The notes under the pieces were generated by a model that was given only the letters and a program-made list of their open reading frames with translations, ran no database searches and was not told where the DNA came from. Of a DNA stretch of 51,803 nucleotides, positions 1 through 8,505 are shown in pieces. The position numbers and the translations under genes were made by a program. The stretch lies in assembly GCA_030600585.1 (NCBI GenBank), contig JAUVLU010000002.1, forward strand, positions 66,740 through 118,542. The letters are read 5' to 3'. Origin of the DNA: Candidatus Cloacimonadota bacterium. Its GTDB lineage: Bacteria > Cloacimonadota > Cloacimonadia > Cloacimonadales > TCS61. Position 1 is the first letter of the stretch, and every line of letters starts with the position of its first letter.

Positions 1-2
1 AT

Positions 3-1859
3 AAATCCGGTTTTACAATTGCTGTTACAAATTCCGACAGCCTGATCACAACAGGCATTTCCGACGAATTTGGAATTGCAGGCATTCCTATAGAACTTGA
101 AGCAGGCATATATTCCGTAACTGCTTCCAGGTATCAATTCATTCCCGTTACCTGCGAATTAACAGTAATCGATGAGAACATTGTACGACTCGATGATTAT
201 ATATGTTCGAATATTCTTGCGGGTGAGGTTGTTAACATTTTTGCCAGTATTCAAAATTCAGGAAACTTGCAGGCAAATGATCTTGAATTCGAGATAACTA
301 CCGAAGATGATCTCATCGAAATCATAATAGGTTCAAGTAATCTAAACTCATTAAATGCCGGTGAATTTACAACTTGCGATTTCGAGGTAGAACTTGATAA
401 CTTGTGGCGAGATGGAATTCAGGCTGAAATATTTCTAACCATCACCTCTGATCTTGGTGAAAACACTTTTTATATGCCGATCGAGATCACTTCTCCGCAA
501 TTTACAATTTCAGATTTTATAGTAGATGAACCGAACGGGAACCTGCTGCAAAATTCTATTTCATGTTTCAATCTTGAATTCCTGAACAGTGGTAATTTTG
601 ATGCCGAAGAGACTTATATAGAACTTGTTAATATGTCTGGTAATTTTGAAATAATAACAGGAAATGCAACCTGTCCTGCAATATTGATCGGAGAAAATGG
701 AATGATCGAATCTCCTTTTGAGATTGAAATAGGTGATGCGATCTCCGGTGAACCGGCAAAATTCAAATTTATAATTTCCAATAGCGAAAATGTATTACAG
801 GAGATATTATATTCCTACCCAATTGGAATAATTAATGAGGAAAGCCCTACCTTCTGCGATCAGGGTTATATTGCCATCGAATCTTCTGATGTTGGTAATT
901 TTACTGCACCAACCTATAACTGGATAGAGATCGATCCTGCTTACGGAGGTATGGGAAGCATTGTAGAAGGCGGACATGTAAGCGGTACAGACGGCTTTAC
1001 TAAAACAATTGATCTTCCTTTCGATTTCCAATATTTTGGAATTATTTATGATCAGATATCAGTATGTTCTAATGGTTGGATAACGATGGGAGAAACAGAG
1101 CTTGTATTTTTTAGAAATAGGAATATCCCTTCAGGAGTCGGCTCAAAGGCAATGATAGCACCATTCTGGGATAATCTTATTGGAGGTTCGGTTTATTCCT
1201 ATTATGATGCTTCTCAAAATATTTTTATTATTGAATGGTCTAACTGCATAAATCAGCAAAGTTACTCGTATGAAACGTTTCAAGTTATTTTCTATGATAC
1301 TATCCACCATCCATCAATTACCGGTGATGGCGACATTTTATTCCAATATGAAGAAGTTCACAATAACGATTATGCAGACAATTATGCTACAATTGGAATT
1401 GAAAACGAAACACAAACGAATGGATTGCTGATCACTTTTGCAAATATATACCCGCCAACTGCACATGAAATTGAATCTGAAACAGCTATTCTGTTCACAG
1501 CAAATGAAGAACCACAAGTTCACGGTGATGATGATCTTATAATTAATTCCACAAAACTCTTCCAAAACTATCCAAATCCATTTAATCCTGAAACAACTAT
1601 TTATTTTGAAACCACGAATTTGCACGAATTAGCACAAATAGAAATATATAACATCAAAGGACAAAAAGTGAAAACTTTGGATATTTTGGAGTGCATCAAT
1701 TGTTTTGATGCAAAAGCGATGGAGTCGCTTTCCCACTACTCCATAGTGTGGAATGGAACAGATCAAAATAATCAACCGATTGCATCAGGAATATATTTCT
1801 ATCAATTAAATATTGATGATAAAATTATTGCATCGAAGAAGTGTTTGTTGTTAAAATAA
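3..1859 (+). CDS. Secreted protein with C-terminal T9SS-type sorting domain, 5' end outside window
   Basis: The frame is open from the left edge (618 codons seen), so the true start lies upstream; the first TTG at 267 is not a convincing start. The visible protein has a carboxypeptidase-regulatory-like stretch at its left end, beta-rich repeats, then a segment around 990-1260 (FPFDFQYFG, VCSNGWITMG, MIAPFWDNL) of a kind often seen in large secreted proteins of FCB bacteria. The last ~90 residues carry LFQNYPNPFNPETTIYF and end in ASGIYFYQL...KKCLLLK, the classical type A sorting domain read by the type IX (Por) secretion system. The protein is therefore probably exported and cell-surface attached; its function is unknown. 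The sorting domain holds an in-frame repeat (1685-1743) adding about 20 residues between VKTLDI and SIVWNG, a place where relatives have a short loop. Confidence 0.9.
   Translation, partial: KSGFTIAVTNSDSLITTGISDEFGIAGIPIELEAGIYSVTASRYQFIPVTCELTVIDENIVRLDDYICSNILAGEVVNIFASIQNSGNLQANDLEFEITTEDDLIEIIIGSSNLNSLNAGEFTTCDFEVELDNLWRDGIQAEIFLTITSDLGENTFYMPIEITSPQFTISDFIVDEPNGNLLQNSISCFNLEFLNSGNFDAEETYIELVNMSGNFEIITGNATCPAILIGENGMIESPFEIEIGDAISGEPAKFKFIISNSENVLQEILYSYPIGIINEESPTFCDQGYIAIESSDVGNFTAPTYNWIEIDPAYGGMGSIVEGGHVSGTDGFTKTIDLPFDFQYFGIIYDQISVCSNGWITMGETELVFFRNRNIPSGVGSKAMIAPFWDNLIGGSVYSYYDASQNIFIIEWSNCINQQSYSYETFQVIFYDTIHHPSITGDGDILFQYEEVHNNDYADNYATIGIENETQTNGLLITFANIYPPTAHEIESETAILFTANEEPQVHGDDDLIINSTKLFQNYPNPFNPETTIYFETTNLHELAQIEIYNIKGQKVKTLDILECINCFDAKAMESLSHYSIVWNGTDQNNQPIASGIYFYQLNIDDKIIASKKCLLLK
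1685..1743 (+). repeat. Double-hairpin dispersed repeat inserted in frame in a sorting domain
   Basis: Begins TTTTGGAGTGCATC and ends CCCACTACTCCA, so its ends are imperfect inverted repeats. Inside are two perfect hairpins: TGCATCAA/TTGATGCA (1692-1699 with 1705-1712) and AAAGCGA/TCGCTTT (1713-1719 with 1725-1731). A second copy with the same architecture lies at 42374-42417 in the other orientation, at the 3' end of the TatD gene. The reading frame passes through it without a stop and encodes ILECINCFDAKAMESLSHY. Confidence 0.75.
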
Positions 1860-2180
1860 TGTAGCACGTTCACCTTGAACGTGTATGCTGTTGAAATTAT
1901 GTTGCACGTTCATTCAGCCAAAAAGACCGGCTGATAAATCTTGAACGTGTTTGCTACTGAAGTAGATGTAACTCGATTTTCCGAAATCGAGAGCGAACAA
2001 GATCGGAATCTTGTTTTACTAAAGTAACTCAAACATGCAATGTTGGTTTTGCGATGCAAAACGACATATTCTTTTCTGTATGAGAAAATAAACTCATATC
2101 TGACTTTACATTAGTCGGATTATGAAGGAGAGAAAACGTTCCAACGCAAGAGCATTGGAACGAGATATCCGCGGTAAAAC
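1860..2180. repeat. Gene-free stretch filled with hairpin repeats
   Basis: No gene seen. It holds a run of perfect hairpins: CACGTTCA/TGAACGTG (1865-1872 with 1876-1883), a second copy of the same hairpin with another repeat nested in its loop (1905-1949), CTCGATTT/AAATCGAG (1972-1979 with 1984-1991) and AACAAGAT/ATCTTGTT (1996-2003 with 2008-2015). Since the flanking genes converge here, any of these could end transcription, but none has a strong T-run. Confidence 0.7.
1905..1949. repeat. Nested repeat: one hairpin element inside the loop of another
   Basis: The outer arms CACGTTCA (1905-1912) and TGAACGTG (1942-1949) are identical to the simple hairpin at 1865-1883, whose loop is only three bases. 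Here the loop holds CAGCC...GGCTG followed by ATAAATCTTGA. That inner unit also occurs alone at about 45546-45572 (AATCAGCC, AAAGGCTGATAAATCTTGAG). This suggests one repeat jumped into another. Confidence 0.6.
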
Positions 2181-2660
2181 CTACATCAAATCCTTTACTG
2201 TCAGCACTTCCTTTTCTTCATCCAGCCAACTATATTTAACTTCTCCCACAAATATTGTATGATCACCACTTCTAACTTGTGTAATTATTTTACATTCAAA
2301 ATTGGCTTTAGCTTGTTTTAGAATCGGAAGTTTTGCAAGTCTGCCGGCAAACCATTCAACTCCGGTTTCTTCAAATTTGTCAATATCTCTGCCGGATTGT
2401 GAACCGCAGATCATAGAAACTTCTGCCATCTCTTTTGATGGAAGGCACAAATTGAAAAACCTGAAATTCTGTAAACATTCATGAGAATAACGTGTATGAC
2501 CGATTGATATTGCAAACATTGGTGGTTTAATAGACGTTCTCATAAACCATTCGAGTGTTATCATATTGTATTTATTATTTTTATCTTTTACAATTGCCAG
2601 TGCAACTTTAGCAGGATGTTTTGTCGCCATACTCACTTTTGCAAATTCTTCTCTTTTCAT
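2181..2660 (-). CDS. Flavin reductase-like (FMN-binding split-barrel) protein
   Basis: The protein resembles the flavin-reductase-like family, a split beta-barrel that binds FMN and reduces it or uses it for small oxidoreductions. Supporting stretches are PAKVALAIVKDKNNKYNMIT, the PPMFAISIGHTRYSHECL block near the middle and the C-terminal GDHTIFVGEVKYSWLDEE, which matches the usual 'DH.iFvGeV' end of the fold. About 159 residues, normal for the family. I chose the ATG at 2660 (MKREEFAK) rather than the in-frame ATG at 2675 because a TGAGG lies five bases before it. It stands alone, convergent with the secreted-protein gene. Substrate unknown. Confidence 0.8.
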   Translation of the reverse strand: MKREEFAKVSMATKHPAKVALAIVKDKNNKYNMITLEWFMRTSIKPPMFAISIGHTRYSHECLQNFRFFNLCLPSKEMAEVSMICGSQSGRDIDKFEETGVEWFAGRLAKLPILKQAKANFECKIITQVRSGDHTIFVGEVKYSWLDEEKEVLTVKDLM

Positions 2661-2755
2661 AAAAACCTCATTCATATTTTACTGAAATCTATTTATTAAG
2701 ATGAATAAGATAATGTAAATAAAAAAATGACAATTAACCTAACTTCAAAATTTTA

Positions 2756-2783
2756 TTGACTTAGGTACATCACATTTTAATTT
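2756..2783 (+). promoter_or_regulatory. Candidate promoter for the solute-binding lipoprotein
   Basis: TTGACT (2756-2761) and TAATTT (2778-2783) are separated by 16 bases and lie about 25 bases before the start codon of the next gene. The match to a sigma-70 consensus is moderate and the region is A/T-rich, so a chance match is possible. Confidence 0.35.
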
Positions 2784-2808
2784 GCCAAAAATCTTTAAGG
2801 AGCTTTAA

Positions 2809-4101
2809 ATGAAGAAAATAGCAATACTTTTAATTGTGTTAAGCATAATCATAATAGGTTGTGGAAAGAAGGAAGCAGTAAATACAGAAGTTACCGAAAT
2901 ATTATTTTGGCAAGCGATGGGCGGACCACTTGGTGATGCATTGGCAGAATTGGTTCAAAAATTTAACGACACTCATCCCAATATTCATGTGAAGTCCGTA
3001 AATATGGGAAACTACACAGCTCTCTCACAAAAATTGATGGCTTCTCTTCAAACCGGAAATCAGCCGGATGTAGCGCAGGCATATGAAGCATGGATCGCCA
3101 ATATGCTGGAAGGTGATGTAATTGTGCCGATAGAAGAATTAATAAACGAAGACCCGAATTTTGGTCAGGAAGATATGGATGATATTTATCCGGTTTTTAT
3201 CAATAGTAATAAGATGGACGGAAAGATGGTTTCTTTTCCATTTAACAAAAGCGTGAGAGTTCAATATTATAATAAGGATATTTTATTCCGGAATGATATG
3301 GATCCCGACACACCTCCAAAAACGTGGGAAGAATTTAGGAGTTATTGCCAAAAGCTTACGCAGGATACGGATGGTGATGGTAAAATAGATCAGTATGGAA
3401 CGACTGTGAAAATTAGTGCCACGCAATTTGAGAATTTGCTTCTGCAAGCTGGTGGTAATATCATGAATGAGGATTATACAAAACCATTATTCAATAGCAA
3501 AGAAGGTGTGCAGGCTTTGAATTTTTTAACGGATATTTTAAATAAAGACAAAACCGGTTATCTCTCTCCGGGTTATGAAGGTCAAAAGGATTTTACAGCA
3601 CAGAAAGTTGCTTTCTACGAAGATTCAAGTGTTTCTATGGCTTTCATGCTGAGAACAGGAATTACATTTAATATGGGAATTTCTGCTATTCCGATTAATA
3701 AGACAAAGACGAATATCATCAGCGGTACGAACGTAGTCATTTTCAAGAATGAAGAAGACAGGAAAAAAGAGAAAGCTGCCTGGGAATTCGTGAAATGGTT
3801 CACAGATACGGAGCAGACGGCAAGATGGAGTGAATTAACATATTATTTGCCTGTTCGTAAAAGTGCAATGGAAGTTGAAGCTTTAAAAAATAGAATTGCT
3901 GATAGTCCTGAAATTGCATCTGTTTACGACCAATTGAATTATGCAACTTTCGAACCTCAAATAAGTGAGTGGTTTGAAACACGAAAATATTTAGAAGAGC
4001 ATGTTATCGAGAAAGTGGTGAGGGAAATATTAACACCCCAAAAAGCACTTGATAACGCTGCAAAAATGATAGAAAAGAAAATAGCGAAACGAGAAGAATA
4101 A
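2809..4101 (+). CDS. Extracellular solute-binding lipoprotein (family 1, sugar ABC transporter type)
   Basis: A periplasmic binding protein of 430 residues, the size typical of the UgpB/MalE-like family that delivers sugars or glycerol-phosphate derivatives to an ABC importer. A lipoprotein signal is plain: a Lys-Lys start, a hydrophobic run and lipobox IIGC with the Cys near residue 18. Family stretches include ILFWQAMGGPLGDAL, LVQKFNDTHPNIHVKSV, YYNKDILFRNDMDPDTPPKTWEEF and the C-terminal KAAWEFVKWFTDTEQTARW. The ribosome site AAGGAGCTTTAAATG is strong. No permease or ATPase gene adjoins it, so the transporter core must be elsewhere, or the protein stands alone as in many FCB genomes. The ligand cannot be told from sequence alone. 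Confidence 0.9.
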   Translation: MKKIAILLIVLSIIIIGCGKKEAVNTEVTEILFWQAMGGPLGDALAELVQKFNDTHPNIHVKSVNMGNYTALSQKLMASLQTGNQPDVAQAYEAWIANMLEGDVIVPIEELINEDPNFGQEDMDDIYPVFINSNKMDGKMVSFPFNKSVRVQYYNKDILFRNDMDPDTPPKTWEEFRSYCQKLTQDTDGDGKIDQYGTTVKISATQFENLLLQAGGNIMNEDYTKPLFNSKEGVQALNFLTDILNKDKTGYLSPGYEGQKDFTAQKVAFYEDSSVSMAFMLRTGITFNMGISAIPINKTKTNIISGTNVVIFKNEEDRKKEKAAWEFVKWFTDTEQTARWSELTYYLPVRKSAMEVEALKNRIADSPEIASVYDQLNYATFEPQISEWFETRKYLEEHVIEKVVREILTPQKALDNAAKMIEKKIAKREE

Positions 4102-4177
4102 AAGCATACATTCTGAAGCTTTTCTTTCAAAGTATATATACGAGAGAAGATTCGGAAGGTTGAGAGAGGGAGATACA

Positions 4178-4227
4178 AACTTTCCGAATTTTGTATGAAA
4201 GAATCTTTTTAGGAAACTTCGGAAAGT
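4178..4227. repeat. Dispersed ~50-bp repeat with CTTTCCGAA / TTCGGAAAG ends
   Basis: Inverted ends ACTTTCCGAA and CTTCGGAAAG bracket about 30 bases resembling TTTGTATGAAAGAATCTTTTTAGG. The same unit occurs at 7740-7790, 8174-8224 and 41486-41535. It is intergenic here, between the binding-protein gene and thrS. The rest of the gap to thrS contains a TTTAATCTGTTTAATCTG tandem and a small CCTGCCGTG...GACAGG hairpin. Confidence 0.7.
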
Positions 4228-4337
4228 AATAAAAATTAGCTTTGGAAAAGATTTAATCTGTTTAATCTGTGTTCATCTGCCTGCCGTGTCGTAGTTTTAA
4301 CGAAGACAGGTGAGCTAAAATTTATAAGGAGCAAAAA

Positions 4338-6254
4338 ATGAACATTAAAATAAAATTTCCGGATGGCTCAATAAAAGAACATCCGAAAAATATATCTCCG
4401 TTGGAAATTGCGGAGAGCATAAGTCATGGTTTGGCAAAGCAGACTGTAGTGGCTGAGATAAATGGGAAATTGGTAGATCTCGATTTCAAAATTGAAGAAG
4501 ATGCTGAGATCAAGCTGTTTAAATTTGATAGTAAAGAAGGACGGGAAGTGTATTGGCACAGTTCTGCACATCTCCTTGCCCAAGCGGTGAAAGAGCTTTT
4601 TCCAAACATTAAGGTTGCAATTGGTCCGGCAATAGAAAACGGATTCTATTACGATTTTGATAAGGAAATTCCATTTACAGATAAAGATCTGGAAAAGATC
4701 GAACAAAAAATGAAAGAGCTTTCTAAACTGAATGCCGAATATACCAGAAGAGAGCTTTCCAAAAAAGAAGCCGTTAAACTTTTTTCCGGATTGAAAGAAG
4801 ATTATAAATTAGAATTATTGGAAGATATTCCTGAAGATGAGATAATTTCAGTATATACTCAAGGTAATTTCACCGATCTATGCCGCGGACCTCATATTAG
4901 CGATACCGGAAAAATAAAGGCGATCAAGCTTCTCAAAACTTCCGGTGCTTACTGGCGTGGAGATTCCAAAAATAAAATGCTGCAACGAATTTATGGAGTG
5001 AGTTTCCCTTCCAATAAAGAACTCAACATTTTTTTGCATAATTTGGAAGAAGCCAAAAAGCGGGATCATCGCAAAATAGGGAAGGAACTCGATCTTTATT
5101 CTTTCTCGGATGAAGTAGGACCCGGTCTTGTTTTATGGCATCCGAAAGGCGCAATGATGCGTTCTATCGTAGAGGATTATTGGAAGAAGCGTCATTTTGA
5201 AGACGGTTATAGCCTGGTGTATACTCCACATATTGGAAAGGCTGGACTTTGGGAAAAAAGCGGACATTTGGAATTCTATGAAGAAAGCATGTACAGCGCT
5301 ATCGAAGTAGATGAGCAGGAATATTATCTCAAACCGATGAACTGCCCATTCCATATTGCGATCTATCAGTCGCAAAAGAAAAGTTACCGTGAACTTCCCA
5401 TAAAATATGCAGAAATGGGAACTGTTTACAGATATGAAAACTCCGGTTCGCTTCATGGATTAATGCGTGTTCGCGGATTTACTCAAGATGATGCTCATAT
5501 TATCTGCACTCCAGATCAACTCGATAATGAGATCGAAGAAATTGTAGAATTTAGTTTGAGCATTCTTCGGGCTTTCGGGTTTGAAGATTTCGAGATATAT
5601 CTTTCTACATTGCCGGAAAAAGCTGTTGGTGAAAAAGAAGATTGGGATAAGGCAACTGCTTCATTGAAAAAAGCTCTTGAAAAACTTAAAATTGATTATG
5701 AAGTAGATGAAGGTGGAGGAGCCTTTTATGGTCCTAAAATAGATATCAAGATCAAAGATGCCTTAAACCGGTCATGGCAGTGCTCTACAATTCAATTTGA
5801 TTTTAATCTGCCGGAAAGATTTGGAATGGAATACATTGGTGAAGATAATCAGCCGCACCGTCCATTCATGGTACACAGAGCGTTACTTGGTTCTCTGGAA
5901 AGATTCTTCGGAACCTTAATTGAATATCATGCAGGGAATTTCCCGATCTGGTTATGCCCGGTTCAGGTTAAGATCCTGCCAATTTCAGATCATTATATTG
6001 ACTATGCAAAAAAGGTTAATGCAGAACTTATAAAAAGTGGAATTAGAAGTGAAGTTGATTTCAAAAATGAAAAGATAGGATACAAAATTCGAGAAGCTGA
6101 AATACATAAGATACCGTATATGTTTGTTGTGGGGCAGAAGGAGATGGAATCAGATTCTGTTTCTGTCAGGCGTCATGGTGAAGGTGATATCGGCAGTAAG
6201 AAAATTGAAGATATTGTAAAAATAATTCAGCAAGAGATAGAAGCAAAGAAATAG
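4338..6254 (+). CDS. thrS: Threonyl-tRNA synthetase
   Basis: Attaches threonine to tRNA-Thr using ATP, in the cytoplasm. All 638 residues and domains are present in normal order: a TGS domain (about 1-60), the editing domain with the metal-type HSSAH motif at H74/H78, the class II catalytic core with motif 2 (RYENSGSLHGLMRVRGFTQ) and motif 3 (HRALLGSLERFFG), and the C-terminal anticodon-binding domain. The three catalytic zinc ligands are visible as C336 (PMNCPFH), H387 (DDAHI) and H513 (MVHRALL). The ribosome site AAGGAGCAAAAAATG fixes the start. No T-box or other leader element was recognised upstream. kdsD follows 26 bases downstream and is probably cotranscribed. Confidence 0.98.
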   Translation: MNIKIKFPDGSIKEHPKNISPLEIAESISHGLAKQTVVAEINGKLVDLDFKIEEDAEIKLFKFDSKEGREVYWHSSAHLLAQAVKELFPNIKVAIGPAIENGFYYDFDKEIPFTDKDLEKIEQKMKELSKLNAEYTRRELSKKEAVKLFSGLKEDYKLELLEDIPEDEIISVYTQGNFTDLCRGPHISDTGKIKAIKLLKTSGAYWRGDSKNKMLQRIYGVSFPSNKELNIFLHNLEEAKKRDHRKIGKELDLYSFSDEVGPGLVLWHPKGAMMRSIVEDYWKKRHFEDGYSLVYTPHIGKAGLWEKSGHLEFYEESMYSAIEVDEQEYYLKPMNCPFHIAIYQSQKKSYRELPIKYAEMGTVYRYENSGSLHGLMRVRGFTQDDAHIICTPDQLDNEIEEIVEFSLSILRAFGFEDFEIYLSTLPEKAVGEKEDWDKATASLKKALEKLKIDYEVDEGGGAFYGPKIDIKIKDALNRSWQCSTIQFDFNLPERFGMEYIGEDNQPHRPFMVHRALLGSLERFFGTLIEYHAGNFPIWLCPVQVKILPISDHYIDYAKKVNAELIKSGIRSEVDFKNEKIGYKIREAEIHKIPYMFVVGQKEMESDSVSVRRHGEGDIGSKKIEDIVKIIQQEIEAKK

Positions 6255-6280
6255 ATATTTGTAGAAATTCAGGAGTTATT

Positions 6281-7246
6281 ATGGATATTATCAAATTCAT
6301 TAAAGATGAACTAAACCTGGAAGCTAAAGCTATCAGGGAAGTTGCAGATAGAATCGATTCCAAAATAGAAGATGCAATTGATCTTCTTTTTAACTGCAAG
6401 GGTAAGGTCGTTGTTACAGGAATGGGGAAGGCTGGAATAATTGCACGAAAGATTGCCTCAACTCTCGTAAGCACCGGAACTACAGCAATTTTCCTGCATG
6501 CAGCAGAAGGAATTCATGGTGATCTTGGATTGCTTGATGAAGGTGATGTAGTTATCGCCGTTTCAAACAGCGGTAATACCAATGAACTAACTTCCATAAT
6601 TCCTTATATCAGATTCTGTAAAATTCCAATTATTGCTTTAACAGGGAATCTGCAATCACAATTGGCGAAGAATGCATCTGTTACAATCGACTGTTTTGTA
6701 CCGAAAGAATATGAACCATTCGGACTTGTACCAACTTCCAGCACTACAGTTGCTTTAGCTGTTGGAGATGCTGTTGCAGTTGCCTTACTCAAAAAAAGAA
6801 ATTTTAATGAAGAAGATTTTGCTCAATTTCATCCGGGTGGAACGATCGGCAAAAAACTTATCTGCAAAATTGAAGATTTGATGCATTCAGGGCAAAGTAA
6901 TCCTGTTGTGAATGATGAGGCAAAAATGAATAAAGCCATCATCGAGATGACATCTAAAGGTTTGGGCTGCACAAGTATAATTGGAAACGATGGCAAATTA
7001 GTCGGGATAATTACAGATGGTGATCTGCGGCGTATGATGGAAAAAGGTATAACTGATCTGAACATAAATGTTGCAGAAGTCATGATAAAATCTCCCAAAT
7101 CGATGCATCCGCATGAGCTTGCAGTTGATGCTTTGAACTTCATGGAAGATAATAAGATTACAATGCTGCCAATTGTTGATGAGAACAATAAACCGGTTGG
7201 CATGCTTCATATGCACGATCTGATCAATGCCGGTGTGGTAGGGTAA
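6281..7246 (+). CDS. kdsD: Arabinose-5-phosphate isomerase (KpsF/GutQ family)
   Basis: Interconverts D-ribulose-5-phosphate and D-arabinose-5-phosphate, the first step towards Kdo for lipopolysaccharide, so it points to an outer membrane. The 321-residue protein has an N-terminal SIS sugar-isomerase domain (VTGMGKAGIIARKIASTL, then AVSNSGNTNEL and the family's FHPGGTIGKKL at the domain end) followed by two CBS domains covering the last ~115 residues (IIGNDGKLVGIITDGDLRR and VDENNKPVGMLHMHDLI). Length and domain order are normal for KdsD/KpsF/GutQ. It lies directly behind thrS and is followed by a hairpin terminator; no other LPS gene is nearby. Confidence 0.95.
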   Translation: MDIIKFIKDELNLEAKAIREVADRIDSKIEDAIDLLFNCKGKVVVTGMGKAGIIARKIASTLVSTGTTAIFLHAAEGIHGDLGLLDEGDVVIAVSNSGNTNELTSIIPYIRFCKIPIIALTGNLQSQLAKNASVTIDCFVPKEYEPFGLVPTSSTTVALAVGDAVAVALLKKRNFNEEDFAQFHPGGTIGKKLICKIEDLMHSGQSNPVVNDEAKMNKAIIEMTSKGLGCTSIIGNDGKLVGIITDGDLRRMMEKGITDLNINVAEVMIKSPKSMHPHELAVDALNFMEDNKITMLPIVDENNKPVGMLHMHDLINAGVVG

Positions 7247-7257
7247 CTCACCCTACT

Positions 7258-7290
7258 TTCCCTCTCTTCAAAAACAAGAGAGGGAATATT
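7258..7290 (+). terminator. Probable terminator after kdsD
   Basis: A perfect 11-bp stem, TTCCCTCTCTT (7258-7268) with AAGAGAGGGAA (7276-7286), encloses a 7-base A-rich loop 12 bases after the kdsD stop. The T-tract behind it is short (TATT), so termination may be inefficient. Confidence 0.6.
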
Positions 7291-7684
7291 AGATGCCGCA
7301 GAAAGAAACATCGTCATCCTGCCTGCCGTGGCGAAGCTGTGCGTAGACTGGACGAGTCTTTCACGTTGCTCTTTTAAGGAAGGATAGTTAATAACGTAAT
7401 AACTGATTCAATTTTCCCAGACTCTTCGTTAGAAGATTAGCAGGAAGATTCCTCAGAGTGACGGGAAAAAATATCTGTATGGTTATAGATTAATAATATA
7501 ATAACAACTTAACTTTTAAACCTTTAAACCTTTAAACCTAAAAAACCACCAGCAGGTGGTTCAAAAGACCGATGTGTTTTACGTAGAAAAGTAGAAAGAG
7601 AAACAGTGTTTTGCTTCGCAAAGCCCCATCTTGTCTTCAAATCGTTTTGCTTTGCAAAGCCGAAGTTTATGTTTTTTCTTTCAG

Positions 7685-7831
7685 CGGCTTCTTATGTTCT
7701 CCTTTTGCTAAAAGGAGACAGCAGAGGATTCAAAGTGAGAACTTTCCGAATCTTAGTTGAAAGAATTCTTTTTAGGAAGCTTCGGAAAGGATTCAAATCT
7801 AATTGGTTGAAAAGTGAGACAACCATTTTAC
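7685..7831. repeat. Direct duplication, copy 1 (~147 bp)
   Basis: Runs from CGGCTTCTTATGTTCTCC to CAACCATTTTAC and matches 8118-8265 with scattered differences, densest in the middle. It contains one copy of the CTTTCCGAA...TTCGGAAAG repeat (7740-7790), a CTCCTTTTGCTAAAAGGAG hairpin and a TTCAAATCTAATTGGTTGAA palindrome. Confidence 0.8.
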
Positions 7832-8117
7832 TATTATAAAAAAACCGATGCGTTTTTCTTTGAAAAGCTACATATTATTTTTACTTCGTTTTTGAGTTTT
7901 ACCCAAAAGCCGAAGTTTAGGTGGTTGATATCAGCAAGAAGATTAGAAAAGATAAGCACGGGATTCCTCCATCTTCGCTAACCCGTTCTCCGCAGTAGCA
8001 CAGCTACGAAGAATGCAAGCTATGCTGGACGCAGTCGAAAGTAAGGCTATAAAAAACCTCGGAAAGACAATTTGTTTAAATTTTGTTAAATTGATGATAA
8101 ATATTATAATCTTTATA

Positions 8118-8265
8118 CGGCTTCTTATGTTCTCCTTTTTCTAAAAAGGAGACAGCAGAGGATTCTAAGTGAGAACTTTCCGAATTTTAGTTGGTAGTAT
8201 TCGTTTGTGGGAGCTTCGGAAAGGATTCAAATCTAATTGGTTGAAAAGTAAGACAACTATTTTAC
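8118..8265. repeat. Direct duplication, copy 2 (~148 bp)
   Basis: Second copy of the unit at 7685-7831. The hairpin CTCCTTTTTCTAAAAAGGAG keeps pairing through a matching T-to-A extension on both arms, a compensatory change that suggests the fold matters or that replication slips symmetrically. It contains the CTTTCCGAA-type repeat at 8174-8224. Confidence 0.8.
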
Positions 8266-8387
8266 CGCTTAACTATTTAACCTTTAAACCTAAAAAACCA
8301 CCTACCGGTGGTTTATAAGACCGATGTGTTTTACTTTGTAAAACAAATCTTGTCTTAACTCCGTTTGCAAGCAAGCCGGAGTATAAC

Positions 8388-8475
8388 TGGCGGAGACGTA
8401 GGGATTTGAACCCTAGATACGTTGCCGCATACACGCTTTCCAAGCGTGCTCCTTAAGCCACTCGGACACGTCTCC
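8388..8475 (-). tRNA. tRNA-Ser (anticodon GGA)
   Basis: Read on the minus strand from 8475. The acceptor arms GGAGACG and CGTCTCC pair perfectly, the anticodon stem CACGC/GCGTG holds the loop TTGGAAA (GGA reads UCC/UCU), a class II variable arm is present, and the T-arm is AGGGTTCAAATCCCT. The discriminator is G and the 3' CCA is encoded (TGG at 8388-8390). Length 88 with CCA. Confidence 0.97.
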
Positions 8476-8505
8476 ACTTTTATTAAATATTAATTGCGAA
8501 AAAAT

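Larger units (their letters stand above)
7291..8387. repeat. 1.1-kb gene-free repeat field
   Basis: I see no credible gene here. A 77-codon open frame at 7606-7839 is made almost wholly of repeats found elsewhere in the window. Contents: a GTCATCCTG-type element near 7311; a three-fold CTTTAAACC tandem (about 7516-7540); the hairpins AACCACC/GGTGGTT (7544-7550 with 7555-7561) and AAACCACC/GGTGGTTT (8295-8302 with 8307-8314), each followed by AGACCGATGTGTTTTAC; TTTTGCTTCGCAAAGCC and TTTTGCTTTGCAAAGCC palindromes (7609-7660); and a ~148-bp direct duplication (7685-7831 and 8118-8265). Confidence 0.7.

Noticed and set aside
267-269. TTG as the start of the left-edge gene
   Set aside because: The same frame is open to the window edge and protein-like before it, so the gene simply begins outside the window.
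4368-5456. Minus-strand open frames inside thrS
   Set aside because: Shadows of a conserved gene on the other strand.
7606-7839. Open frame of 77 codons
   Set aside because: Composed of repeats duplicated at 8118-8265, no ribosome site and no protein-like pattern.
7541-8337. CRISPR-like array from the AACCACC hairpins
   Set aside because: Only two copies ~750 bases apart with no regular spacers, and no cas genes in the window.
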